A stretch of 64,000 nucleotides of DNA from Streptomyces dioscori (GTDB lineage Bacteria > Actinomycetota > Actinomycetes > Streptomycetales > Streptomycetaceae). The stretch is from NCBI RefSeq assembly GCF_003024195.1, contig NZ_KZ679052.1, forward strand, positions 1 to 64,000. Direction: 5' to 3'. How positions within the stretch are numbered: the first letter of the stretch is position 1; the number at the start of each line of letters is the position of its first letter. Under the pieces are notes generated by a model, which saw only the letters and a program-made list of their open reading frames with translations, was not told the DNA's origin and made no database searches. Positions 43,120 to 51,545 of the stretch are shown here, piece after piece. The position numbers and the translations under genes are program-made.

Positions 43120-44346
43120 ATGCCTCTCGCGCTTCTGGCCCTCGCGATCGGGGCCTTCGGAATCGGAACCACCGAGTTCGTGATCATGGGCTTGCTGCCC
43201 GAGGTCGCCGGCGACTTCGGTGTCTCCATCCCCACCGCGGGTTTCCTCGTGACCGGCTACGCGCTCGGAGTCATGTTCGGCGCGCCCCTCATGACCGTGC
43301 TCGGCACCAAGATCTCCCGCAAGCGGATGCTGATGCTGCTGATGGGACTCTTCATCGTCGGCAACCTGATCTCCGCGGTCGCCCCCACCTTCACCGTCAT
43401 GCTGATCGGACGCGTGATCGCCTCGCTCGCGCACGGTGCCTTCTTCGGCATCGGTTCGGTCGTCGCAGCCGACCTGGTCGCGCCGGACAAGAAGGCCGGC
43501 GCCATCGCCATGATGTTCACCGGCCTGACCGTCGCCAACGTCGTCGGCGTACCGCTGGGCACCCTCATCGGACAGTCCGCAGGCTGGCGCGTGACCTTCA
43601 CGGTCGTCGCCGCGCTGGGCGTCCTCGGCCTGGCCGGCATCGCCAAGCTGGTACCCGACATGCCCAAGCCGGAAGGCGTGCACCTGCGTCACGAACTGGC
43701 CGCCTTCAAGAACGTCCAGGTCCTGCTCGCCATGGCGATGACCGTGCTCGGCTTCGGCGGAGTCTTCGCGGCGATCACCTACATCGCACCGATGATGACC
43801 AACGTCACCGGTTACGCCGACGGCTCCGTCACCTGGCTGCTCGTCCTCTTCGGCCTCGGCATGGTCGGCGGCAACCTCATCGGCGGCAGGTTCGCCGACC
43901 GCGCCCTGATGCCGATGCTGTACGTGTCACTGGGCGCCCTCGCGGTCGTACTCGCCCTGTTCACCCTCACCGCGCACAACAAGATCGCGGCGGCCGTGAC
44001 CATCACGCTGATCGGGGCCCTCGGGTTCGCCACCGTTCCGCCGCTGCAGAAGCGGGTGCTCGACCAGGCGCACGGCGCTCCCACTCTCGCCTCCGCCGTG
44101 AACATCGGTGCCTTCAACCTCGGCAACGCCCTCTCGGCCTGGCTCGGCGGCGTCGTGATCGCGGCCGGCATGGGCTACACCGCCCCCAACTGGGTGGGCG
44201 CCGTCCTGGCCGCCGCCGCCCTGCTGCTCGCTGTCCTGTCGGCCGCGCTGGAGCGCCGTTCAGGCTCGGCCGATTCCGTGGAGCCGGCCGCTGTGAAGGC
44301 GGAACAGGCCCTCTCCGTGCAGCAGCAGGCTGTCGTCCACAACTGA
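43120..44346 (+). CDS. MFS drug-efflux-type transporter (DHA1 group)
   Basis: The 408-residue protein has about 12 membrane helices. The N terminus (PLALLALAIGAFGIGTTEFV) and motif C-like segment between helices are typical of the AraJ/YdhP/Cmx branch of 12-helix proton-driven exporters; related members give chloramphenicol resistance. ATG at 43120 (GGAAGG upstream) is chosen; a GTG at 43072 would add a polar 16-residue extension. Regulation by the divergent MarR is likely. The intergenic region has a GCACTT/AAGTGC inverted repeat (43046-43051 and 43085-43090). Confidence 0.87.
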   Translation: MPLALLALAIGAFGIGTTEFVIMGLLPEVAGDFGVSIPTAGFLVTGYALGVMFGAPLMTVLGTKISRKRMLMLLMGLFIVGNLISAVAPTFTVMLIGRVIASLAHGAFFGIGSVVAADLVAPDKKAGAIAMMFTGLTVANVVGVPLGTLIGQSAGWRVTFTVVAALGVLGLAGIAKLVPDMPKPEGVHLRHELAAFKNVQVLLAMAMTVLGFGGVFAAITYIAPMMTNVTGYADGSVTWLLVLFGLGMVGGNLIGGRFADRALMPMLYVSLGALAVVLALFTLTAHNKIAAAVTITLIGALGFATVPPLQKRVLDQAHGAPTLASAVNIGAFNLGNALSAWLGGVVIAAGMGYTAPNWVGAVLAAAALLLAVLSAALERRSGSADSVEPAAVKAEQALSVQQQAVVHN

Positions 44347-44420
44347 GCGCGGGCCGTCATCCACAACTAGGAGTCGGCCGCCATCCCCCACACCGCACCA
44401 CCTCGCAAGGAGAGACCCTC

Positions 44421-44840
44421 ATGAGCACCACCACCGTCACCCCGCTGACCATCCAGGACGCCGAGGCGCTCGTCACGGCCGCCCGTCGTGCCGCGGAAGC
44501 CGCGGACGTCAAGGTCAGCGTCACGGTCCTCGACGCGGGCGGCCACCTGCTCGCCTTCCGGCGCGACGACCGAGCGGTGCTGATCTCGGGCGAGACCAGC
44601 ACCCGCAAGGCCTACACGGCACTGCAGCTCGGCACTCCCACCGCGGATCTCGTCGAGGCCGTCCAGCCCGGAGGGCTCTTCCACACCCTGCCGACCGCGC
44701 TCGACCGTCCGCTCCTGTTCATCGCCGGCGGTGTGCCGGTCCACCGTGACGGCCGCCTGATCGGCGCGATCGGAGTCGGTGGCGGTGCACCGGAGCAGGA
44801 CCACGGGTTCGCCACGGCCGCGGTGCAGACCCTCGCCTAG
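44421..44840 (+). CDS. GlcG/HbpS-family haem-binding-like protein
   Basis: The 139-residue protein belongs to the small GlcG/HbpS (DUF336) family: AEALVTAARRAAEAADVKVS, VTVLDAGGHLLAFRRDD and RLIGAIGVGGG are the conserved blocks. HbpS of Streptomyces is a secreted haem-binding redox sensor; this copy has no signal peptide, so it is probably cytosolic. It lies 74 bases after the MFS gene, behind GGAGAG, and may be co-transcribed with it. Function is uncertain. Confidence 0.8.
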   Translation: MSTTTVTPLTIQDAEALVTAARRAAEAADVKVSVTVLDAGGHLLAFRRDDRAVLISGETSTRKAYTALQLGTPTADLVEAVQPGGLFHTLPTALDRPLLFIAGGVPVHRDGRLIGAIGVGGGAPEQDHGFATAAVQTLA

Positions 44841-44873
44841 AAGGGCAGGCGCCCGGAGCGCGCTGTACCGGCG

Positions 44874-44903
44874 AACCGCCCGCTCATCCCTGAGCGGGCG
44901 GTT
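44874..44903 (+). terminator. Terminator after the HbpS-like gene
   Basis: AACCGCCCGCTC (44874-44885) pairs perfectly with GAGCGGGCGGTT (44892-44903), 34 bases after the stop codon, between convergent genes. Confidence 0.88.
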
Positions 44904-44929
44904 GCTCGTTTCAGGCCGTGTCGCCGGGT

Positions 44930-45796
44930 TTAGCCCGCGGCCACGGTGAGCGGAGCGAACCGCCGTGTCCAGTCGCCGGGCAACTCCCCGATGCCGTACG
45001 TCATGACCGCGTTGAAACTCACGGAGGCGAGACCGCGCTCCTTGACCCATGCCAGCAGTTCCTCATGGCGTACGTCGATGTCCGTGCGCAGGGGAAGGTC
45101 GGTACGCGAGGCCAGGGAGGCGATGAGCGCCTTCGCCGTCTCGGTGTTCCGGGCGATCAGCGGGCCCACGACCTGGGTGTCCATGTTGGGCCAGGCGGCC
45201 GCGTAGCCGATGATCCGGCCGTCCTCCTCCGCGACGCGCAGTTGGTCGGAGAAGGCGGGCAGCCGCGTGATCATGTGTGTCCGGTCCGCGCCGAAGACCT
45301 TCTCGTCGAGGCGGAGGATCGTGACAAGGTCCTCGGCCGTGGCCGCGCGCGTGGCCACCTCGGGCTCCGGGCTCCGCGGGCTGAGGCGGCCACGGACCAT
45401 CTCAGCGCGCCCGATGGTCTTGAAGCCCAGTTCCTCGTACAGAGGGCGTCCGTACGGCGTGGCGTGCAGGGTCACCGGGATGGTCCCCAGGTCGGCCACG
45501 ACATGGCGCATGAGGTGGCGTCCGATGCCCTGACGGGCGTACCGCTCGGCGACCAGCACCATGCCGATGGCTGCCAGATCCGGCTGCTCCCGGGGCCCGT
45601 AGGCGGTCACGACGCAGGCGGCGACAAGGCCTCCGCCGGGGTCGTCGATGCCGTAACCCGTCCCGGCCGTGAGCAGCAGACCCCACTTGTGTTCCTCGCG
45701 GGGCCAGCCCCGGTTCTCGGAGAGGTCGGCGCAGGCGGAGAGATCGCGGGGCGTCAGACGGCGCATGGGCAGAGCGGCGAGGGAAGGAGTCGGCAC
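44930..45796 (-). CDS. GNAT-family acetyltransferase (two-domain)
   Basis: The 288-residue protein has an N-terminal GNAT domain with the acetyl-CoA loop AERYARQGIGRHLMRHVVAD at about residues 84-103 and LYEELGFKTIGRAE, followed by a second domain (about 145-288) like the C-terminal half of other two-domain GNAT proteins. Its substrate is unknown. The GTG start at 45796 gives MPTPSLAALP; an ATG nine codons later (MRRLTPRDL) may also serve. Confidence 0.85.
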   Translation of the reverse strand: MPTPSLAALPMRRLTPRDLSACADLSENRGWPREEHKWGLLLTAGTGYGIDDPGGGLVAACVVTAYGPREQPDLAAIGMVLVAERYARQGIGRHLMRHVVADLGTIPVTLHATPYGRPLYEELGFKTIGRAEMVRGRLSPRSPEPEVATRAATAEDLVTILRLDEKVFGADRTHMITRLPAFSDQLRVAEEDGRIIGYAAAWPNMDTQVVGPLIARNTETAKALIASLASRTDLPLRTDIDVRHEELLAWVKERGLASVSFNAVMTYGIGELPGDWTRRFAPLTVAAG

Positions 45797-45801
45797 GCAG
45801 G

Positions 45802-46374
45802 TCAGGCTGTCCGACGGGTGGCTTTCCCGTCCACCGGTTTGCGGGCGGCCGTACGGATCCTTTGCCCGCGCCGGGTCAGCCCCCAGGGCTTGAGGACCGA
45901 GATCGCCGTCATGAAGAGATACGCGGACAGCGAGACGACCGGTCCGAACAGGACGTCACCGGGGTCGGGCAGCGGGCCGCCGTCCGACATGGCTGCGACC
46001 GCGGTGTCGACCCCGGGGCGCAGGGCGAAAACGGTGGCCGTGGTGGTGGCCAGAGTCAGCCAGAACTTGGTGTAGACCCACCGGTGCCTTGCCAGCCCCC
46101 ACGGCGTGCCCAGGGACAGCACCAAGCCGGTGAGGAGGCTGAGGAACGCGAGGGGGAGCAGAAGCCAGTCGGCGAAGGTCTTCATGGCGCGGACGGACGC
46201 TTCCACGGTCACCGCTGACCCGGTGCTGGTAGCGGTGATTCCCAGGGCGAGCAGCCCGAGTGTGAGCCCGAGCCAGCACGCGGACGCGGCTACATGGACG
46301 ACGAGATTGGCCCGGCGCGCGGGACGGCTTAGTTTCACGTGAAACACCGTGCCGGGCGCGAGCGGCTGAGACAT
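45802..46374 (-). CDS. Four-helix membrane protein (DUF2269-like)
   Basis: The 190-residue protein has four to five hydrophobic helices (HVAASACWLGLTLGLLALGI; FADWLLLPLAFLSLLTGLVL; WVYTKFWLTLATTTATVFAL; LFGPVVSLSAYLFMTAISVL) and a basic C terminus. Similar proteins are annotated as conserved membrane proteins of the DUF2269 type; function is unknown. The ATG at 46374 is chosen; the larger open frame upstream looks non-coding. Codons 11-15 (FHVKL region) contain a parS site. The stop is five bases from the GNAT gene start, so the two genes are an operon. Confidence 0.75.
   Translation of the reverse strand: MSQPLAPGTVFHVKLSRPARRANLVVHVAASACWLGLTLGLLALGITATSTGSAVTVEASVRAMKTFADWLLLPLAFLSLLTGLVLSLGTPWGLARHRWVYTKFWLTLATTTATVFALRPGVDTAVAAMSDGGPLPDPGDVLFGPVVSLSAYLFMTAISVLKPWGLTRRGQRIRTAARKPVDGKATRRTA
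46332..46345. promoter_or_regulatory. parS: parS site inside the membrane protein gene
   Basis: Perfect GTTTCACGTGAAAC, read on the minus strand as part of Val-Phe-His-Val-Lys in the N terminus of the encoded protein. Confidence 0.96.
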
Positions 46375-46861
46375 CTGACAGCGGGAGTAACCGCGCGTAC
46401 TAGCCTCGGCGTACACCCTGTGAATTGGCTTGCCCCGCCTGGCAATTGGAAGAATTGATGAGACGTCCACCACGCAATTCCTGACGTAAGGAATCGGGGA
46501 CTTGTGCGTCGGACCGCGGCCGGTATGGTCGACTCCGGTTCGTGTCCGACGTGGTGTCCGCACACCCGTCGGGGCGATCACAGGGCAATGCAGCCTAACG
46601 GGACAGAAAGATCGAAGAATCGCATTTCCGGTTACGTGACCGGGCTGGTGGTAATGGGTGGCATGCTGACATGGCTGTAGTGCGGCCAATGTCACATTCT
46701 CGGCTCACTTGTCCCCGGCGTGCGGTGGCGCGGTCCAATATGGGGGCATTGGCCGACAGGACGGAACGGGGCGAAGCAAGCAGTCTGCGGGGGGAAAGCA
46801 GGCATCTTCCGATGGAGGAGGTGCGCAGACCGACCGAAAGATGTTCGAGGCGAGGCACAGC
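46375..46861. other. Long intergenic region with an AT-rich AATTG cluster
   Basis: This 487-base divergent region holds no convincing gene. Between 46421 and 46494 the word AATTG/CAATT occurs four times, and ATTCCT (46477-46482) faces AGGAAT (46489-46494). It should contain the promoters of both flanking genes; no known regulator consensus was matched. Confidence 0.5.
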
Positions 46862-48634
46862 ATGGACGCTCCGACCACCACGTCGGCCGACAACGGCACT
46901 TCAGGGGGTGGCGGCGGAGGCGGCTGGTTCACACCGCACACGCCACCGGAGCCGCCCGCGGGCGGCGAGCAGGGGGCGACCGAGGGGCGGCGCCTGGCCG
47001 CGTTGCGGCCCGTCCGCAGGTCCGCGGGGGGAGAGGGCGGCGCGGCACCGCGGCGAATACCCCCGAGTGCGGATCCCGGCCCGGACACGGATCGCGCCGA
47101 CCGGGCCGACGCCGACCGACCGGACGTCGGCCGGGCCGACGCCGACCGACCCGGCCCAGGCTCTGGCTCTGGCCGTGCAGGTGTCTCCGGCGGGAGTGCA
47201 GGCCCCGCCCGTGGTGTCTCGTCCGTGCCCCCGGCGGCGTCCCGGGAGGCGACACCCCGCGCTGTGACGCACAACGGGCCTCCCCCCGTACCGAAGCCGG
47301 GCCACGAGCACCCTGGCCACGAGCACGCGGTCCGCGAGCGCCCGGAGCACGAGCGCCCGGCCCACGAACACGCCGTCCCCGGCCGACGGCCCTCCCACTT
47401 CGCAGCTCCCGCGGCAGCCGCCCCCACGCCGGTCTCGGCCCCCACAGCGGCTTCCGCGCCCGCGCCGGACTCGGTCCCCGCGCCCGTGCCCGCCGCCGCC
47501 CCCGCCCCCGCGAGGCCCGCCTCCCCCGACGCCGTCCTCATCCGCCGCACCATGGCCGAGGTCGCGCCCGTCGCCGACAAGGTCACCTCGTACTTCTACG
47601 CGCTGCTCTTCGTCCGCCATCCCGACCTGCGCCCACTGTTCCCGGCCGCGATGGACACCCAGCGGGACCGGCTGCTCAAGGCCCTGCTGACAGCGGCCGA
47701 ACACATCGACAACACCGAGATCCTGGTCTCGTACCTGCAGAACCTCGGCCGCGGCCACCGCAAGTACGGCACACGCCCCGAGCACTACCCGGCCGTCGGG
47801 GAATGTCTCCTCGGCGCGCTCAGCCGGTTCGCCGGGTCGGTCTGGGACGGGGAGACCGAGGCGGCCTGGGTCAGGGCGTACACGACGATCTCACAGGTCA
47901 TGATCGACGCCGCGGCGGCGGACGAACTGCGCGCGCCGGCCTGGTGGTACGCCGAGGTGATCTCGCACGATCTGAGGACCCCGGACGTCGCCGTCGTCAC
48001 GGTCCGCCCCGATCAGCCGTACCCCTTCCTCGCGGGCCAGTACGCGAGCCTGGAGACCCCGTGGTGGCCGCGCGTCTGGCGGCACTACTCGTTCGCCTCC
48101 GCGCCCCGCTCGGACGGGCTGATGTCGTTCCACGTGAAGGCGGTTCCGGCGGGCTGGGTCTCCAGCGCGCTGGTGCACCGGGCCCGCCCCGGCGACATCG
48201 TCAGGCTCGGTCCGCCCGCGGGCTCGATGACCGTCGACCACACCACCGACAGCGGACTGCTCTGCCTGGGCGGCGGCACCGGCATCGCGCCGATCAAGGC
48301 GCTGGTCGAGGACGTCGCCGAGCATGGGCAGAGGCGCCCGGTCGAGGTGTTCTACGGGGCCCGCACCGATCACGACCTCTACGACATCGACACCATGCTC
48401 CGGCTCCAGCAGAGCCACTCATGGCTCTCGGTGCGTCCCATAGTCGATCAGCAGGCACATCTCCAACTGCCCGACGTGATCCGCGAATACGGTCCGTGGG
48501 ACGAGTACGACGCCTACCTCTCGGGTCCGCCCGGCATGATCCGCAACGGCGTGGACGCGCTTCGGGACATCGGTATCCCGTCGGCACGTATCCGTCACGA
48601 CGCGGTGGAGGACCTGGTCGCGGCACGCGACTGA
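46862..48634 (+). CDS. Globin fused to an FAD/NAD(P)H reductase (flavohaemoglobin-like) with His-rich N terminus
   Basis: The 590-residue protein has an unusual disordered N terminus (1-220) that includes a His/Glu/Pro-rich stretch (repeats of PGHEH, PEHER, PAHEH) at about 145-175. A globin domain follows (about 224-350) with the proximal histidine likely His299 in RGHRKYG and a B10-region Tyr in SYFYALLF. The reductase part has the FAD motif WRHYSFASAP and the NAD motif GGGTGIAPIKAL. Flavohaemoglobins detoxify nitric oxide; that role is inferred. ATG at 46862 has GAGG upstream; ATG at 46841 is also possible. Confidence 0.85.
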   Translation: MDAPTTTSADNGTSGGGGGGGWFTPHTPPEPPAGGEQGATEGRRLAALRPVRRSAGGEGGAAPRRIPPSADPGPDTDRADRADADRPDVGRADADRPGPGSGSGRAGVSGGSAGPARGVSSVPPAASREATPRAVTHNGPPPVPKPGHEHPGHEHAVRERPEHERPAHEHAVPGRRPSHFAAPAAAAPTPVSAPTAASAPAPDSVPAPVPAAAPAPARPASPDAVLIRRTMAEVAPVADKVTSYFYALLFVRHPDLRPLFPAAMDTQRDRLLKALLTAAEHIDNTEILVSYLQNLGRGHRKYGTRPEHYPAVGECLLGALSRFAGSVWDGETEAAWVRAYTTISQVMIDAAAADELRAPAWWYAEVISHDLRTPDVAVVTVRPDQPYPFLAGQYASLETPWWPRVWRHYSFASAPRSDGLMSFHVKAVPAGWVSSALVHRARPGDIVRLGPPAGSMTVDHTTDSGLLCLGGGTGIAPIKALVEDVAEHGQRRPVEVFYGARTDHDLYDIDTMLRLQQSHSWLSVRPIVDQQAHLQLPDVIREYGPWDEYDAYLSGPPGMIRNGVDALRDIGIPSARIRHDAVEDLVAARD

Positions 48635-48720
48635 CACCGACTGACACCGACCGGCCCCGACCCAGGTCCCGCCCCCCGGCTCGCGTCAGCGAGGCAACGA
48701 GCCGGGCAACCAGCGGGGCG

Positions 48721-49203
48721 TCAGCCCAGGTCGGGTGCCTGCATCGCCCGTACGCCCTCGATGTTCCCGTCGAGATAGTGCCGCAGCGACAGCGGTACGA
48801 GGTGGACGGAGGCGATGCCCACGCGAGTGAAGGGGATCCGCACGATCTCGTAGTCGCCGCAGGGTTCTTCGATCTCGGGGCCATGGCGGAGCGAGGGATC
48901 CATGGATTCCAGGTGGCAGACGAAGAAGTGCTGAACCTTCACCCCGGTCGAACTGCTGTCCTCGCCGATGTGCTCGACAGTGTCGACGAAGCACGGGACG
49001 ACATCGGTGATCTTGGCGCCGAGTTCCTCGTGCACTTCACGGTGGAGGGCGTCGACGACGGTCGTGTCCTCGGGCTCTACTCCGCCACCGGGCGTCAGCC
49101 AGTAGGGATCGACGCCGGGTTTGGTCCGCTTGATCAAGATCAAGTCGTTGCCGTCCAGCAGGACGGCCCGGGCGGTGCGCTTGACCACGGGTCGGTCGGT
49201 CAT
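48721..49203 (-). CDS. Nudix hydrolase
   Basis: The 160-residue protein has a complete Nudix box, starting GGGVEPEDTTVVDALHREVH and ending EELGAKI (about residues 38-64), which binds divalent metal and cleaves nucleoside diphosphate-linked substrates. The N terminus (VVKRTARAVLLDGNDLILIK) fits the first beta strands. Substrate cannot be told. A one-mismatch parS variant lies 22 bases upstream of its ATG. It converges on the globin gene. Confidence 0.9.
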   Translation of the reverse strand: MTDRPVVKRTARAVLLDGNDLILIKRTKPGVDPYWLTPGGGVEPEDTTVVDALHREVHEELGAKITDVVPCFVDTVEHIGEDSSSTGVKVQHFFVCHLESMDPSLRHGPEIEEPCGDYEIVRIPFTRVGIASVHLVPLSLRHYLDGNIEGVRAMQAPDLG

Positions 49204-49224
49204 GGGAGGAATGTGGCCCGGTTG

Positions 49225-49238
49225 GTTCCACGTGAAAC
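49225..49238. promoter_or_regulatory. parS-like site (one mismatch)
   Basis: GTTCCACGTGAAAC differs from the parS consensus at one position. It lies between the LysR-type gene and the Nudix gene, both on the minus strand. Confidence 0.7.
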
Positions 49239-49269
49239 ATCGCCGTCCGGACCAGGCGAGTCTTCTGCG

Positions 49270-50175
49270 TCACGACCAGCCGGAAGCGGCGCGCATCAGC
49301 CACTCGTGGGCCCGCGCGATATGCGGCATGGCCAGGGTGCCGGTCCGCACCACCAGGAAGTATGTACGAAGGGGTGCGACCGTCGGCTCGCTCAGCGCCA
49401 CCACGTCGCCCCGCTCCAGCGCCGGTCCGCACAGATAGCGCGGCAGGACCGCGAGTCCCGCGCCGGTGGTGGCGCAGGCGAGTACGGCCCGCAGGTCGGG
49501 GACGATGACCGTGCCCGACGCGGCGGGCAGGGAGTCGAACACGGAAGCCCAGTAGCGGGCGATGAACGGCAGTGACTCGTGCACCTCGACCACGGGCAGG
49601 TTCTCCAGCGCGGGCGCGCCCTGAACCCGTAACTTGTCGGAGTCGATACGGGCGACCCAGCGCGGGGCGGCGACCAGTACGTGTTCCTCGTCGCAGAGCG
49701 GAGTCGCGGTGAGCAGGGGGCCCCGGGGGCGTGCCGCGCTGATGGCCAGATCGTGATGCCCGGCGGCGAGTCCTTCCAGCGTTTCCTCCGCGTTCCCGAA
49801 GGAGGCCCGCAGCGCGAAGCCGTGGCCGTCGTCGCCGATCAGCTCGGTGAGCGCGGGCAGCGCGCGCTCGGCGGTGAACTCCGGTGGCCCGGCGAGATGG
49901 AGGGTGCGCAGGGAGGAGTCCGCGTCGAGGCCGGTCTCGGTGATCTCCACGAGGGCGTCGAGATGAGGAGCGGCCTTGTGGGCGAGTTCGTCCCCGATGG
50001 TGGTGGGGGTCACCCCGCGGGCCTGGCGCAGGAACAGGGGGCGTCCCAGCTGCCGTTCGAGTGTGCGGATCTGTGAGGTGACGGCCGGCTGAGAGAGGCC
50101 GAGCAGGGCGGCGGCACGGGTGAAGGAGCCGGCCCGGTGCACGGTCACAAAGGTCCGCAGCAAGGCCAGATCCAT
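49270..50175 (-). CDS. LysR-family transcriptional regulator
   Basis: The 301-residue protein has the LysR helix-turn-helix at residues 1-60 (MDLALLRTFVTVHRAGSFTR; LGLSQPAVTSQIRTLERQLG) and a periplasmic-binding-like effector domain (about 90-300). No divergent target gene adjoins its start. Upstream, an AT-rich stretch at about 50213-50231 (TATAAATAAGTCGATAG) could include its own operator, as LysR proteins often bind T-N11-A motifs. The target pathway is unknown. Confidence 0.9.
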   Translation of the reverse strand: MDLALLRTFVTVHRAGSFTRAAALLGLSQPAVTSQIRTLERQLGRPLFLRQARGVTPTTIGDELAHKAAPHLDALVEITETGLDADSSLRTLHLAGPPEFTAERALPALTELIGDDGHGFALRASFGNAEETLEGLAAGHHDLAISAARPRGPLLTATPLCDEEHVLVAAPRWVARIDSDKLRVQGAPALENLPVVEVHESLPFIARYWASVFDSLPAASGTVIVPDLRAVLACATTGAGLAVLPRYLCGPALERGDVVALSEPTVAPLRTYFLVVRTGTLAMPHIARAHEWLMRAASGWS

Positions 50176-50312
50176 GGCTTCCCTTCGATCTCCAGCGTGC
50201 CGGAAGCCCCCAACTATAAATAAGTCGATAGCCCCCTGTCGCTACCGTGATTGGACACTGACACAGAGTCAACTAGCCTTGTTCGCGCGGTTCTTAGCGC
50301 AGAGAACCGGGG

Positions 50313-50345
50313 CGGTCCGAGCCACGAGGGGGGAGGCTCGGACCG
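50313..50345 (-). terminator. Terminator after the PLP-enzyme gene
   Basis: CGGTCCGAGCC (50313-50323) pairs perfectly with GGCTCGGACCG (50335-50345), 46 bases beyond the stop codon on the minus strand. Confidence 0.85.
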
Positions 50346-50390
50346 TCCGTTGTGCGTAGCGCGGCTACTGGCCGGTCACTCAGCAAGCAC

Positions 50391-51545
50391 TCACTCCGCG
50401 GACTCGTCGAGCGCCCGCCGGACATCGGCCACCAGATCCTCCGGATCCTCGGCGCCGACCGAGAAACGGATGAAGCCCTCCGGGACCGCGTCGCCGCCCC
50501 AGCGCCCGCGCCGCTCGGCGGTCGACCGCACCCCGCCGAAGCTCGTCGCGTCGTCCACGAGCCGCAGCGCGTCGAGAAAACGGTCGGCACGCGCGCGCGT
50601 GGGCAGGGTGAACGACACCACGCACCCGAAGCGCCTCATCTGCTGCGAGGCGATCTTGTGCGACGGGTCGCCGGGCAGCCCGGGATAACGGACTCCGAGT
50701 TCCTCGGGCCAGTCCCGCAGTGTCTCGGCGATCACCTGGGCACTCGCGTTCTGCCGGTCCACCCGCATCTGCAGCGTGGCGAGCGAGCGGTGCGCGAGCC
50801 AGGCCTCCATGGGCCCCGGGATGGCCCCGACGATCTTGCGCCAGCGCCGTACGGAGGTCATCGCCGAGGCGTCGACGCCCGCGACGTACCCCAGGAGGAC
50901 GTCTCCGTGCCCGGTGAGCTGCTTGGTGCCGCTGGCCACGGAGAAGTCCGCGCCCAGCTCCAGCGGCCGCTGCCCGAGCGGCGTCGCCAGGGTGTTGTCG
51001 ACCGCGACGAGAGCGCCGCGCGCATGGGCCGCCTCAACGAGCCGCCGCACGTCGCACACGTCGAGCCCCGGGTTCGACGGCGTCTCGATCCACAGCAGCT
51101 TCGCCCCGTCGAGGACGTCGAGCTGGGCGTCGCCGCCGGTCGGCGCCGTACGCACCTCGATGCCGTACGCCTCCAGCTGGCCGCGTACGAGCGGCAGGAC
51201 CTGGTAGCCGTCGTCGGGCAGCACGACCGTGTCGCCGGCGCTCAGCTGGGAGAAGAGGACGGCCGAGATGGCGGCCATGCCGGAGGCGAAGACGAGCGTC
51301 TCGACGCCGTCCTGCCCCGGAGCCTCCAGCTCGCCGATGGCGCGCTCCAGATGGGTCCAGGTCGGATTCTCGTCGCGCCCGTAGGTGTAGGGGCCCGTGG
51401 GATCGCCCGGCAGATGGAAGTGCGCGGCGAAGACCGGGCCGGGGAGGGTCGGCTCGTGCTTGACCGGCTCGGGCAGCCCCGCTCGCACGGCACGCGTGCC
51501 GTCACCCACTCCCTCGGAACCCGCTTCCTCGAAAGAATTCGTCAT
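50391..51545 (-). CDS. Cystathionine gamma-lyase/synthase-family PLP enzyme
   Basis: The 384-residue protein belongs to the Cys/Met metabolism PLP family. Key blocks are YTYGRDENPTWTHLERAIGE, the cofactor loop FASGMAAISAVL, ETPSNPGLDV, VDNTLATPLGQRP and the PLP-lysine region ADFSVASGTKQLTGHGDVLL (lysine near residue 202). It probably acts as cystathionine gamma-lyase in transsulfuration; gamma-synthase cannot be excluded. Its ATG overlaps the stop of the phosphatase gene by four bases, so the two are translationally coupled. Confidence 0.85.
   Translation of the reverse strand: MTNSFEEAGSEGVGDGTRAVRAGLPEPVKHEPTLPGPVFAAHFHLPGDPTGPYTYGRDENPTWTHLERAIGELEAPGQDGVETLVFASGMAAISAVLFSQLSAGDTVVLPDDGYQVLPLVRGQLEAYGIEVRTAPTGGDAQLDVLDGAKLLWIETPSNPGLDVCDVRRLVEAAHARGALVAVDNTLATPLGQRPLELGADFSVASGTKQLTGHGDVLLGYVAGVDASAMTSVRRWRKIVGAIPGPMEAWLAHRSLATLQMRVDRQNASAQVIAETLRDWPEELGVRYPGLPGDPSHKIASQQMRRFGCVVSFTLPTRARADRFLDALRLVDDATSFGGVRSTAERRGRWGGDAVPEGFIRFSVGAEDPEDLVADVRRALDESAE

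Noticed and set aside
46335..46588. Short minus-strand frames in the region before the globin-reductase gene
   Set aside because: No ribosome sites and unlikely composition; the region is better read as promoter DNA.
48129..48142. parS-like GTTCCACGTGAAGG in the globin-reductase gene
   Set aside because: Three mismatches to parS, and the codons are explained by the conserved reductase protein sequence.
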